DNA of 64,000 bases from positions 1 to 64,000 of the forward strand of contig JBGAVW010000006.1 of assembly GCA_044227925.1 (NCBI GenBank). The letters run 5' to 3'. The notes beneath the pieces are model-generated. The model was not told where the DNA came from. It did not search any database and worked only from the letters and a program-made list of their open reading frames with translations. The DNA is from JADJLQ01 sp044227925 (GTDB lineage: Bacteria > Bacteroidota > Bacteroidia > Chitinophagales > Saprospiraceae). Shown here piece by piece: positions 37,385 through 46,421 of this stretch. The first letter of the stretch is position 1; each line of letters begins with the position of its first letter. A program made the position numbers and the translations under genes.

Positions 37385-37673
37385 GTTACATTATTTAAGT
37401 TCAAATTAATTGAATACCTCAGTGAGATTATCTTCACTTAGTATGGCATTTTATTGATTTTTTTACCGAAGATAAGAATAAAACAATTCTGGAATAGCGG
37501 ATCAGTAAGGTATTAAACCAGCACTGGCTCAGTTCAAGATCAAATTTGTTTTGATTGCCTATATATGATGATCACGACGACTTGCTACAGTTTTGAATTA
37601 TATCTGATCCGGTTTTCATAACTTAAAAGTGTTGAAATGCAGATTTAAAATAAGCAATACTAAAAATGGTGAA

Positions 37674-38621
37674 TCACATTAGAATTCGTAATCCTAAAGA
37701 CCAATCTGAATAGCTATTTCTCACCAGATCGGAATAAAAACTGGCACTGGATTTATGATATAAGGGTTTTTGTCCATTTAGAAAAATGCTCACTTTTTCA
37801 ATCGGTTGGAATTGCAAGCCTATGCCGGCCATTAAAAACTGAGCTTGATTGGTCAATCTACCGCCTTTATAGTTTTGCTGAAATGATCCGAGGTAAGTAA
37901 GTCCGGGGAACAAAAATAGTCTTTGATCAAATAATGATTTGACCAGGTAAGTGCTTATACCAGGGAAATGACTCGATTTTGAATTCTCACTATTAGCTAT
38001 TTGTAAGATATATCTTCCTTGCAGATAAATATAGGTGTCATCGGTGATGGCTTTATAGTAGGTACTAACCAAATCGGTTTGTACCCTATCTGCACCCAAA
38101 AACGAGCGTGTTTCCTGCTCGCGGGCCATGGGAAAATTGATAGATGCCTGGAAAGTAAGTTCAGGTATATTTATAAAAGGAGAAAGTCTCAGCCTTATAC
38201 CCAATGTAGATATCCCGGAATAGGCAGTGCTGCTGCTATCGGGTTTAGAAAATACATTAAAGGGCGAATTGCGGGCATTTTCATCTATCAATATTTTCGA
38301 GTATCTAATCTGAGCACCCAGATCCCATCGCCTGCTCTCTGAAAATCCATAACTAATATTAGCATAATTTTCCGACCGTGAAATTCTATATCGGTCTAAA
38401 ATAGTACTTCCATATTTTGAGGTCACCCAGTAGGATGTGAGATTGGTAATCGCACTGGCCTCTATACCGTCTTTAGCGAGGATTACCGGAGATATATTTC
38501 CGAATGCAAATTTTTCTTCTTTGGATTCTTCTTTTTTATTTTCGGTAGTTTGACTAAAAGAAAGAAGACTGGCCAGGCCTATAATTGTACAGGTGAGTAA
38601 AAGTTTGTTTTTCATTTGCAA
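37674..38621 (-). CDS. Putative outer-membrane beta-barrel protein
   Basis: 315 residues. Signal peptide (about 1-24, LLSFSQ), a short charged stretch rich in Glu/Lys (25-37), then alternating hydrophobic strands with aromatic ends (YWVTSKYGS, YANISYGFS, TLGIRLRLSP, LTFQASINFP, YIYLQGRYILQI, FLMAGIGLQFQP, WSLGLRILM) as expected for a barrel of about 12-14 strands. No family name is recognised. It is the last gene of an operon starting at 40578; its start overlaps the IPT/TIG lipoprotein gene by 10 nt. It probably forms the outer-membrane part of that system. Confidence 0.65.
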   Translation of the reverse strand: MQMKNKLLLTCTIIGLASLLSFSQTTENKKEESKEEKFAFGNISPVILAKDGIEASAITNLTSYWVTSKYGSTILDRYRISRSENYANISYGFSESRRWDLGAQIRYSKILIDENARNSPFNVFSKPDSSSTAYSGISTLGIRLRLSPFINIPELTFQASINFPMAREQETRSFLGADRVQTDLVSTYYKAITDDTYIYLQGRYILQIANSENSKSSHFPGISTYLVKSLFDQRLFLFPGLTYLGSFQQNYKGGRLTNQAQFLMAGIGLQFQPIEKVSIFLNGQKPLYHKSSASFYSDLVRNSYSDWSLGLRILM

Positions 38622-39499
38622 TCAATTAAGAAATTTGGATCTTTAAATGCTTGCTGATAAATTAATAACTGTCTTCCTGTAGTCTGAGAAGTAGCCACTA
38701 TCATATGATTTCTTTCCTCTTTCCATTGTGTGCCTCCACAAGCCAGTGATTCGAATTTCTTATACGGAGTATCATTGACATTGATAAAATAACCTTTAAA
38801 TTCTTCTATTCCGAGATTTCCGTTCGTATTTTTTGATCTATCAATCCAAAAATGAACCAATAGCCGATCCTTGTCTAAGACGCCGAAAATTGGATTCTTG
38901 CCATATAATAATGAGGTATTAGTCCCGTTACAGGTAGACTGCTCAAAACTTTGAGTTGGATCTAATGAGGTGGTACATTTCCCCTTTGGATCTTTTAAGA
39001 ACTTGAACCAGATACAATAGTCTGTATTGGCCGGGGACAGCCAGGCATTTTCCAATGAGGGGGGGAACGCTGGCAATGGTGAGATTGGAATAAATATTTG
39101 AGGTACTGCAGGGGGTATAAAACTTTTGTTTTTTTCAAAAAAACTTTGCGTAACGGCATTAAAAGCCAGTCGCTCGTGGCAATCCGGATTAGACACTTCC
39201 AGGTCAACTTGCCCTTCGATACCATCAGGCACAGTGACAATAAGTCCCAATTGCGGATGAAATCGCTTAGCTTTTGCAGGTTTATTGTCAAAAGATATGG
39301 TTAGATCTTGTGAAATCAATGATTCCAGTGGAGTTGCTTTGATAATTACTTCAGTACCCGCCACCCCGACTACAGGGGATACCTGCAATCCTAATAGTGG
39401 TTCACAAGCTGGATTGCAACTGGATTGGATAAGGATAAATAAAATCGGGATCAAGAAATAGAGTCCAATCAAAATCAATTTAATTCTGGTTTTTATCAT
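38612..39499 (-). CDS. IPT/TIG-domain lipoprotein
   Basis: 295 residues. Signal with lipobox QSSC (Cys28). Residues about 35-112 form an immunoglobulin-like IPT/TIG fold (QVSPVVGVAGTEVIIKATPLES, IVTVPDGIEGQVDLEVSNPD). The rest is unrecognised, with a Pro-rich joint (FIPPAVPQIFIPISPLPAFPP) and a predicted beta-rich C-terminal domain with several Cys. TIG domains serve as surface binding modules or spacers. Start overlaps the preceding gene's stop by 4 nt and its end overlaps the barrel gene, so these three proteins are made together. Confidence 0.7.
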   Translation of the reverse strand: MIKTRIKLILIGLYFLIPILFILIQSSCNPACEPLLGLQVSPVVGVAGTEVIIKATPLESLISQDLTISFDNKPAKAKRFHPQLGLIVTVPDGIEGQVDLEVSNPDCHERLAFNAVTQSFFEKNKSFIPPAVPQIFIPISPLPAFPPSLENAWLSPANTDYCIWFKFLKDPKGKCTTSLDPTQSFEQSTCNGTNTSLLYGKNPIFGVLDKDRLLVHFWIDRSKNTNGNLGIEEFKGYFINVNDTPYKKFESLACGGTQWKEERNHMIVATSQTTGRQLLIYQQAFKDPNFLIDCK

Positions 39500-40578
39500 T
39501 GTACGGAGTTTGTAAAGTCATGAAATAATTTAGCTTTTTTATTGTCCAGCATTAAAATTAATGGTTTTAGATCGGCAGCCAGTGAAGCACTTGCCAATTT
39601 TATTTCTTTCTTTGCTGCACTAAGGGAAAGATTACCTTGTGACCGTTCTTTGATTATATTTATTACGGATTGATTCATTTGGTTAAACATTTTTGGCTCA
39701 TGGACGGTATTTAATATATAGTCGTATATCAAATTCAATTCAGTATGTATTTCATCGTTAGCCCAATATTCCTTTGTAGCGCTGACTAATTCGTCCTTAT
39801 GTTCATTTATGTCATTTCTCGCCAGGTTGTATTTTTCAATAGAATTATAAAAACGCTGACAAGCATTGGTAGCATTGGAAACGCAGGCTAGTGCATCGGT
39901 GGGCAATATGAGTTGCATATCTTTCAGTCTGGAAATGTAATTATTTAAACCGGTAGAGATTCTTTCAAAATAAACTTGTTGGTTTTTAAATCGTTCACCC
40001 AGGGCGATAAAAAGTTTTTGTTCGAGAACTGTATTTTTTTCTTCCAGTTGTTTTATTTTTTCCCTTAGGGCAGTGTTATCACTATTTGATTTGTCATTGC
40101 TTCCGGTGAGCGATTCTACCATATTTTGATAATAAATAATGGTATCCACCATGGTCTGCTGTAATAGTTCTATTTGCTGATTGGATAGTTTTTGGTTTTT
40201 TTGTAATGATTTGATTTTACTATTTAACTCTGCTACTTTCCTGGTAAGCCTTTCATTATTTTCATTGCAAAGCTTTATTACGATAGGATCATTTTGGGGT
40301 GGAAGAGATACTTTGCCTTCGAATGGTGAAATCATAGGACTGGATGAACCTTTGATCGCAATAGTGATATAATCCAGTCCATTTGGGGCGATTAATTTAA
40401 AGCTGCCATCTTGTCCTGTGATATCATAGCTTTCACCACTTACGCTCACGGTTACACCGGGTACACCTACCGTTTTATCACCTTTTATCTCTACTACTTT
40501 ACCTTTGAGTGTAACCAGGTTTTGCCCAAATAAGGACAATGGGAACAGAAATAAACAAACTATTTGGATAATCTTCAT
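39496..40578 (-). CDS. CarboxypepD_reg-like / coiled-coil envelope protein
   Basis: 360 residues. Signal peptide (1-18, SLFGQ), a CarboxypepD_reg-like beta-sandwich (about 22-100; VTLKGKVVEIKGDKTVGVPGVTVSVSG, YDITGQDGSFKL), a long heptad coiled coil (about 108-200, Leu/Ile/Lys/Gln-rich), and an alpha-helical C-terminal domain (about 200-360). No enzyme motif is seen. The same kind of beta-sandwich forms the periplasmic end of the divergent cyclase 195 bp away, which suggests a shared ligand or docking scheme; this is inference. First gene of the operon 40578-37674. Confidence 0.7.
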   Translation of the reverse strand: MKIIQIVCLFLFPLSLFGQNLVTLKGKVVEIKGDKTVGVPGVTVSVSGESYDITGQDGSFKLIAPNGLDYITIAIKGSSSPMISPFEGKVSLPPQNDPIVIKLCNENNERLTRKVAELNSKIKSLQKNQKLSNQQIELLQQTMVDTIIYYQNMVESLTGSNDKSNSDNTALREKIKQLEEKNTVLEQKLFIALGERFKNQQVYFERISTGLNNYISRLKDMQLILPTDALACVSNATNACQRFYNSIEKYNLARNDINEHKDELVSATKEYWANDEIHTELNLIYDYILNTVHEPKMFNQMNQSVINIIKERSQGNLSLSAAKKEIKLASASLAADLKPLILMLDNKKAKLFHDFTNSVQ

Positions 40579-40624
40579 GTATACTAATGTGTAATTAGAT
40601 GGAATTAAGTCTAAACTTTAACAA

Positions 40625-40632
40625 CAAAAGTA
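40625..40632 (-). promoter_or_regulatory. -7 box TACTTTTG of the envelope operon
   Basis: Exact TAnnTTTG match on the minus strand, 46 bases before ATG 40578, in the 194-bp divergent gap. Confidence 0.5.
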
Positions 40633-40772
40633 CAAGCTTTCGTCTGCTAGGGCTTGAATTTAATTTATAACCTCATTTTTTATCCTTATCGTCCCTCAAT
40701 CATTTTAAAATCATGAAAGAAAATAGGACTGTATTTTGAAATAGATGCAATAAGCTTAATTTTAAGGAAAAT

Positions 40773-41759
40773 ATGTCGACTCCGGGTATCGAGCTCAAAG
40801 GAAATTTTACCAGAAAATTATCGGCTATCATGTTTACTGATATGGTAGGATATACTGCTGTGATGCAACATGACGAAATGCTGGCCATTGTGATGCAAAA
40901 AAGACACCAGGCGGTGGTAGAAAAGCATGTGAAAGCGCAGGGTGGGCAGGTAAAAAATGATATGGGTGATGGCAGCATGAGTATACTTCCAAGTGCCTAT
41001 GCGGTGATAAAATGCGCGATGGGTATACAAAAAGAACTGCAGGAGGATCCCAAAGTAAATATACGGGTAGGTATCCATATTGCTGATATATTGGAAGAAG
41101 AATCAGGGAAAGTACATGGGGATGGCATCAATATCGCCTCGAGAATTGAGACTCTGGGAGTGGCCGGAGCCATATTGTTTTCAAAAGAAATATATAATAA
41201 GGTTAAAAATCAACCGGAATTTAAAATAATTAAGATTGGTTCTTTTCCCTTTAAAAATGTAGATGAATCGATGGAAATCTATGCCCTTGCTAACGAGGGG
41301 TTTTCCATACCCACTGAAGAACAAGCCCTTGCAGCAGGAAAACTAAAAAAAGGAACTAGTGGTAAACCTGTTAAAAGCAAAATACATTATGTTTATGCAG
41401 CATTGGTTCCTCTTGTGGCAATAATTTTATATTTCATAATAAAACCCTTTTATTCATCCATTCAAAAACCAAATCCAGTATCAGCTCCTACTATTGTAAT
41501 TGAAAAAAAATACATAAGCTGGAAAGGCAAGGTGGTGTATAATGATAATAATGAACCAGCAGCGGGGATTATAGTGGATATCAATGCCAGAGCCAGAGAT
41601 ACCACGGATCTTAAAGGTGAATTTGAATTAGAACTTTCGGAGGATTTTAGCGGTACTCCCGTAAAGCTCACCTTAATTGATGGAGGGAAGCAAAAAGTCA
41701 ATACGGAGATTAGACTTACCGAGGAAATCCTGAAGGAATTAAAAATTAAAAGGGAATAA
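40773..41759 (+). CDS. Class III nucleotide cyclase with periplasmic CarboxypepD_reg domain
   Basis: 328 residues. Catalytic cyclase homology domain (about 12-175): metal-binding Asp23 (MFTDMVGYT) and Asp66 (NDMGDGSM), and the transition-state Asn120 and Arg124 (GDGINIASRIE). All are present, so activity is likely; cAMP against cGMP is not decided. A transmembrane helix (about 206-224) follows, then a CarboxypepD_reg-like domain (about 250-312; WKGKVVYNDNNEPAAGIIVDI, TDLKGEFELELS), which would lie in the periplasm. This order (cytoplasmic enzyme, helix, envelope sensor) suggests signalling from the envelope inward. It is divergent from the operon whose first product carries the same beta-sandwich. 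A truncated paralogue lies at 5514-5757. Confidence 0.85.
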   Translation: MSTPGIELKGNFTRKLSAIMFTDMVGYTAVMQHDEMLAIVMQKRHQAVVEKHVKAQGGQVKNDMGDGSMSILPSAYAVIKCAMGIQKELQEDPKVNIRVGIHIADILEEESGKVHGDGINIASRIETLGVAGAILFSKEIYNKVKNQPEFKIIKIGSFPFKNVDESMEIYALANEGFSIPTEEQALAAGKLKKGTSGKPVKSKIHYVYAALVPLVAIILYFIIKPFYSSIQKPNPVSAPTIVIEKKYISWKGKVVYNDNNEPAAGIIVDINARARDTTDLKGEFELELSEDFSGTPVKLTLIDGGKQKVNTEIRLTEEILKELKIKRE

Positions 41760-41836
41760 AGTAGCTGCCTTGTGCTCTAAATACAAACCATTTAATTGAA
41801 CCTTTCGTTAGTACTTGAGAATGCTAGTATAATGAC

Positions 41837-42166
41837 ATGAATTTATTTTTAACTTTCCTCTGCATTGCTGTTATGTTCAGTTGCCAGACAACGCAAGAAT
41901 CTGACCCTGACTGCAACGACGGATCTAAAACATTGAGAATAATAACCAATGCCCCGGCCACCATATATTTAATTGAAAATCAATATTTTATTACTGAACA
42001 AAATACCATTGATACCCGATTGGTACCTTGTTATTTACCTGAAAAATTTCAAAAAGATAAATTATCTGTGTCGATAAGTGGTGAAGTGAAAAACTACCCA
42101 ATACGAGACATGATATATGCTTGCTGTATAGAAAAAATAGTATTGTCGCATGTAGAACAGAGATAA
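41837..42166 (+). CDS. Small lipoprotein of unknown function
   Basis: 109 residues. Signal with lipobox MFSC (Cys15), followed by QTTQESDPDCNDG. The mature part contains RIITNAPATIYLIENQYF and ends with YACCIEKIVLSHVEQR, with four further Cys that could form disulfides (two in PDCND and VPCYL, two adjacent in ACC). No family is recognised. It lies 77 bp after the cyclase gene on the same strand and may belong to its transcript. Confidence 0.6.
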   Translation: MNLFLTFLCIAVMFSCQTTQESDPDCNDGSKTLRIITNAPATIYLIENQYFITEQNTIDTRLVPCYLPEKFQKDKLSVSISGEVKNYPIRDMIYACCIEKIVLSHVEQR

Positions 42167-42368
42167 TAAATGTAATGTCTTTTATTTCTCATTATAGTAT
42201 GATATTTTTTGCATGATCATAGGTTTCCATAGGGATTGATTTTTTTTAAATGGTATTCCTTTAAATTATACTTTAGGTATAGTTCTCCATTGAAAATGAT
42301 TTATAAAAATACAGGATTTTGATGTAAGTTCCATTCAATCAGACTATTACTAATGTCGCATTCATGAT

Positions 42369-42938
42369 TTATTCTTCAATTACAATATCGTATTTGTATA
42401 AAAGACCCAAGACCTGGGGCACTGAAAACCTGGCTTTTTTAATTTTGTTTGTATCCGGATCTATTAAATAATTGCGGGAAGTGTGAAGATTTGCTTTTTC
42501 GAGGTTGGTATTCTCAAAATGAGCCCCTGTAAAATCACATTGTTCAAAGTCCACTGAGCTGGCATCAGTCAGGGTAAAGTCAGATTCTCTAAAGGTACAA
42601 TTTTTAAATTTTGATGATCTCAGCTTGAGATTATAAAATGAAGCATAGTCTAACGAGGAATCTTCTATATGAAGCTTATAAAAATACTTCTCACACAAAT
42701 CAAAGTTGATTCCAACCATTTTACAATGAATAAAGTGGCAATCAACCAGATTGGTCTGGATCACTCTGGTGTTGCTAAAATTACATTGGCTGAATCTGCA
42801 ATTGGCAAAGCTCGAGTTCTCTAATGTGGCATCAGTAAAATCACATTCGTTAAAGTCACATTCTTCAAAATATCCTTCTATTTTTTCCTCAAAATAGATT
42901 CTTTTTTCAAATGATGTTTTCTCTATCGGTTTAGACAT
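42369..42938 (-). CDS. Pentapeptide-repeat protein
   Basis: 189 residues, most of them (about 20-155) in A(D/N)LXX-type five-residue repeats such as CDFNECDFTDATLENSSF, SQCNFSNTRV and FTGAHFENTNLEKANL, which build a right-handed square helix. Cys is frequent at the second repeat position. No signal peptide, so cytoplasmic. Known relatives (Qnr, MfpA) mimic DNA and protect gyrase, but most members have no known role, and nothing here points to quinolone protection. The promoter box lies 7 bases from the ATG. Confidence 0.88.
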   Translation of the reverse strand: MSKPIEKTSFEKRIYFEEKIEGYFEECDFNECDFTDATLENSSFANCRFSQCNFSNTRVIQTNLVDCHFIHCKMVGINFDLCEKYFYKLHIEDSSLDYASFYNLKLRSSKFKNCTFRESDFTLTDASSVDFEQCDFTGAHFENTNLEKANLHTSRNYLIDPDTNKIKKARFSVPQVLGLLYKYDIVIEE

Positions 42939-42945
42939 GGCCAGG

Positions 42946-42953
42946 CAAAGATA
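42946..42953 (-). promoter_or_regulatory. -7 box TATCTTTG of the pentapeptide gene
   Basis: Exact TAnnTTTG match on the minus strand, seven bases before ATG 42938; a near-leaderless arrangement like valS. Confidence 0.6.
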
Positions 42954-43025
42954 TTTTGTAATTTCTTTATTTGGAATGAAATCGATTGCGTATATTTATC
43001 TGTCTTAATATTAAAAAGTTTTTCC

Positions 43026-44978
43026 TTGAGAAAAAGTATTTATACCTGTGCCATTATTCTATTTGTTAGTGTAGCCGGCAGAGCTGCGGTGGATAGTTTT
43101 TCCTTTGAAAAAAATGTCAGGCCCACCCTGGAGAAAAGATGTATTAGCTGTCATAATACCAACCGGCCAAAAGCAAACGTAAACATAGACAATTACAAAG
43201 AACAGGCGAGAGTAATAAAGGACGGTGCTTTTTGGTTGAAAATTTTGGATGTCATAAAAAAGGGGAGCATGCCACCCAAAACTGAGCCTGCGATGTCTGC
43301 AGCCGATCACACTATACTTGTAAATGGCATTGATAAAATACTGAAATCATCACTTGAAAAGAAAACCCCGGGCCAGGTGGTCATCCGACGGTTGAGCCAT
43401 TCTGAATATCGCAATACCGTGTTTGATCTCTTTGGAGTTGATTTTGACACTCCTCATTTTTTTCCTTCTGATGGGTCAGGCGGGGCAGGGTTTGATAATC
43501 AGGGTAGGGCACTGTTTGTCACTCCACTAAAGCTCGAAAGATATTACGATGCTGCAGACATTATAGTTGATTCAATTTACAATGATAAAGTACTTTGGAA
43601 CAAATTGGTACCATTTAAATTTAACCCAACTGGTTTACCAGCTCTCCTGACATGGTTTAAATCTATTTTTGATGTGCAATATCACGGCCTTAATAACCCT
43701 CAATTTGCTGCTGAAAAAGTGATACTGCCTCTGGCATCCAGAGTATATCGGAAGTTTTTAAAGGACGATGATAAAAACCATTTGATAGAATTATTTAATG
43801 AAGTCTATTATGCCCAGCCAGCAATAAAAAACCCAGAGCGATTTAATCTGAGTATTGCACAGGTTATAAAGGGGATGTTGGTTTCACCCAATTTCGTATA
43901 TAAGATAGAAGAGGAACCTGTATTAAATATACCTTATCCACTAAATCATTTTGAAGTGGCTAACAGGTTGTCCTATTTTTTATGGAATAGTATGCCTGAC
44001 CAGGAATTATTCGATTTGGCTCATAAAGGCAAATTGCAGGATACTTCCGTATTGGCTTTACAAGTTAGACGAATGATGGCTGATCCAAAAGCAAAACGGT
44101 TTGCAGAAAGTTTTGCCTCTCAATGGTTGGGTATAAAAAAATTATTAGACGATGAGCCCATGGTGGATGAAGATAAATTCCCCGGATTTGATATGCAGAT
44201 CAGAAAAGATTTGTACACTGAATCCGTAGAGTTTTTTTACTACGTGCTCACTAAAGGAAAGAACTTTCTTGATTTAATCAATAGTGATTACTCCATTCTT
44301 AATAAGACGCTGGCCACTTACTATGGCATAGAGGGTATCGACCATATGGATTTTCAGAAAGTTATGTTGCATGATGACCGTAGAGGAGGGGTATTGGGCA
44401 TGGGTTCTGTGCTAGCTTCTACTGCATTCCCATTGCGTACCAGTCCAGTGATCAGGGGCAAATGGGTGATGGAACAATTATTGGGTGTATCTCCACCACC
44501 ACCGCCGGATGTGGTTTCACCGCTTACCGATGATAAAAAGGTACATGAAGCACTTGGTCTGAGAAAAATTTTGGAATTACACAGGGCGAGTGAGGAATGC
44601 AGATCCTGCCATGAGAAAATGGATCCCTTAGGTCTTGGATTGGAAAATTACGATCCTACCGGAAAATGGAGGGAAACATACGAGAAAGTAAGTATAGATG
44701 CTTCAGGAGTCACTGAGGATGGTAAAAAATTTAACGGGCCTGCGGAATTAAAAAGGATTTTGATGGAAGATAAAACAAGATTCGCCCGTAACCTCTCTGT
44801 AAAAATGCTGTCTTATGCATTGGGAAGGACTTTAATCTTCACCGATGAACCAGCACTGCAATCATTGGAAAATACCTTATTAAATAGCAATTTTAATCCT
44901 GAGGCTTTTCTAACAGAAATTGTAAAAAGTTATGTTTTCCTGACTAAGATTAATGATTTTGAAAAAAAGAGTATATAA
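43026..44978 (+). CDS. Planctomycetes-type cytochrome protein (DUF1587/1595/1592/1588/1585)
   Basis: 650 residues from a TTG start; no in-frame ATG occurs before the heme domain, and the TTG gives a proper signal peptide (KSIYTCAIILFVSVAGRA). Order: cytochrome-like domain with CISCH (39-43); DUF1587 (VIRRLSHSEYRNTVFDLFGVD, about 118-180); DUF1595 (LASRVYRKFLKDDD, about 235-300); DUF1592 (FEVANRLSYFLWNSMPDQELF, about 310-430); DUF1588 (RGGVLGMGSVLASTAFPLRTSPV, about 455-555) with a second CxxCH (CRSCH, 525-529); and DUF1585 (about 570-645). This set is typical of Planctomycetes and also found in Bacteroidota; its reaction is unknown, presumably periplasmic redox. Operon with the next two genes. 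Confidence 0.88.
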   Translation: MRKSIYTCAIILFVSVAGRAAVDSFSFEKNVRPTLEKRCISCHNTNRPKANVNIDNYKEQARVIKDGAFWLKILDVIKKGSMPPKTEPAMSAADHTILVNGIDKILKSSLEKKTPGQVVIRRLSHSEYRNTVFDLFGVDFDTPHFFPSDGSGGAGFDNQGRALFVTPLKLERYYDAADIIVDSIYNDKVLWNKLVPFKFNPTGLPALLTWFKSIFDVQYHGLNNPQFAAEKVILPLASRVYRKFLKDDDKNHLIELFNEVYYAQPAIKNPERFNLSIAQVIKGMLVSPNFVYKIEEEPVLNIPYPLNHFEVANRLSYFLWNSMPDQELFDLAHKGKLQDTSVLALQVRRMMADPKAKRFAESFASQWLGIKKLLDDEPMVDEDKFPGFDMQIRKDLYTESVEFFYYVLTKGKNFLDLINSDYSILNKTLATYYGIEGIDHMDFQKVMLHDDRRGGVLGMGSVLASTAFPLRTSPVIRGKWVMEQLLGVSPPPPPDVVSPLTDDKKVHEALGLRKILELHRASEECRSCHEKMDPLGLGLENYDPTGKWRETYEKVSIDASGVTEDGKKFNGPAELKRILMEDKTRFARNLSVKMLSYALGRTLIFTDEPALQSLENTLLNSNFNPEAFLTEIVKSYVFLTKINDFEKKSI

Positions 44979-44991
44979 AATTTAATCAAGT

Positions 44992-46374
44992 ATGGCAAAG
45001 AAGTGGCATATATCCCGAAGAAGAATGCTTAAAGGCACAGGAGCATGCATTGCACTACCTTTTTTAGAGGCAATGACTCCTCCGGGTATTAAGATTGCAC
45101 CTAATCGAAGTGCACCTATTCGTTCAACTTTTTTTTATATGCCCAATGGCGTACACCCCTTACACTGGAACCCGGCTAAGATAGGTAGTGATTATGACTT
45201 GCCTATGCAATTGGCACCTTTAAAAAATCTAAAATCAGAAGTATCTGTATTGGGAGAACTGATGAATAAAAATTCAATTTTCAAAGGGGCCGATGGTCAT
45301 TATGCCAAGTCTGCAAGTTTGCTTACGTGTATGCCAATAAAACAGACGGTAGGTGACAATATCAGCAGCGGGGGGATATCAGTAGACCAGATTATAGCAG
45401 ATAAAATTGGAGATGATACTTTCATTCCTTCATTGGAATATGGCCTGGATAAAATTACCACTGGGGTGGATATCAATGTAGGATTTACCAGGTTGTATGG
45501 ATCGAGTATTTCCTGGAAGACTGCTCAGCAACCCATGTCAAAGGAGATAGATCCCCGAATGGCTTTTGACAGACTCTTTAAACCATATGTACCTGGTGTA
45601 GTAATCAAAAATGACCCCTGGAGAAAAAGTATCCTCGATGCAGTAAAAGAGGATGTGCATGATCTGAAGAAAAACCTGGGCCGATCGGATCAGGATAAAC
45701 TATCTGAATACCTGGAATCCATCCATAGTGTGGAAAAGAGATTGAATAATGAACAGAACAGGCAAAGATTGACTGAGAATATTACCAATGATGTAAAAAA
45801 GGAATTGATCCGACTCAATCAAAGTATAGGTGCCTATGTGGAAATGTATGCAGGTGTAGACATTACCGAAAAAGTAAGATTAATGCTGGACATCAATGTA
45901 TTGGCTTTTTGGGCTGATGCCAGCAGAGTGTCCACATTCATGTTTGGTAATTCTGTTAGCAACAGGAATTTTAAATTTTTACCCGGGGTTACCGGCAATC
46001 ACCATAATATATCTCATCACATGGACAAACCCGAGCTGCTGGATCAGTATGCAAAAATAGCAGCATGGCATGTGGAACAATTCACTTACTTTATTAATCG
46101 GCTAAAAAGTATTAAAGAAGCGGATAGAACCTTATTGGATAATTCTATGGTGGTATTTACATCGGATCTTCGGGATGGCAATAGGCATGCCCCACGAAAT
46201 TTGCCTGTATTATTTGCCGGCAGGGGAGGTGGAAGAATAAAACAAGGCCAAAACCTGTCGTTTGCAAAAGAAACTCCGCTTGCCAATTTGTACCTGACCA
46301 TGTTGCATACCATGGGCATAGAAATGAATCAATTTGGAGATAGTACATCTACCATGAGCCAGCTAATGATATGA
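44992..46374 (+). CDS. DUF1552 exported protein
   Basis: 460 residues. Begins with a twin-arginine-like signal (ISRRRMLKGTGACIALPFLEAM), so it is exported folded, possibly with a cofactor or metal. The body is the DUF1552 family: FFYMPNGVHPLHWNP, SVLGELMNKN, GADGHYAKSASLLTC, FMFGNSVSNRNF, and TGNHHNISHHM near 335-350, a His-rich metal-site candidate, then VVFTSDLRDGNRHAPRNLPVLFAGRGGG. These resemble sulfatase/DUF1501-like folds. DUF1552 genes nearly always follow DUF1592 genes, as here with 13 bp between them. Enzymatic role unproven. Confidence 0.88.
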   Translation: MAKKWHISRRRMLKGTGACIALPFLEAMTPPGIKIAPNRSAPIRSTFFYMPNGVHPLHWNPAKIGSDYDLPMQLAPLKNLKSEVSVLGELMNKNSIFKGADGHYAKSASLLTCMPIKQTVGDNISSGGISVDQIIADKIGDDTFIPSLEYGLDKITTGVDINVGFTRLYGSSISWKTAQQPMSKEIDPRMAFDRLFKPYVPGVVIKNDPWRKSILDAVKEDVHDLKKNLGRSDQDKLSEYLESIHSVEKRLNNEQNRQRLTENITNDVKKELIRLNQSIGAYVEMYAGVDITEKVRLMLDINVLAFWADASRVSTFMFGNSVSNRNFKFLPGVTGNHHNISHHMDKPELLDQYAKIAAWHVEQFTYFINRLKSIKEADRTLLDNSMVVFTSDLRDGNRHAPRNLPVLFAGRGGGRIKQGQNLSFAKETPLANLYLTMLHTMGIEMNQFGDSTSTMSQLMI

Positions 46375-46421
46375 GGTATAGTTTTAATTGATGTATATTT
46401 ATTTTCAAATATCCGATAGCA

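Noticed and set aside
42167..42368. Possible small RNA or gene between the lipoprotein and pentapeptide genes
   Set aside because: AT-rich, with no structure, promoter box or coding frame that could be supported.
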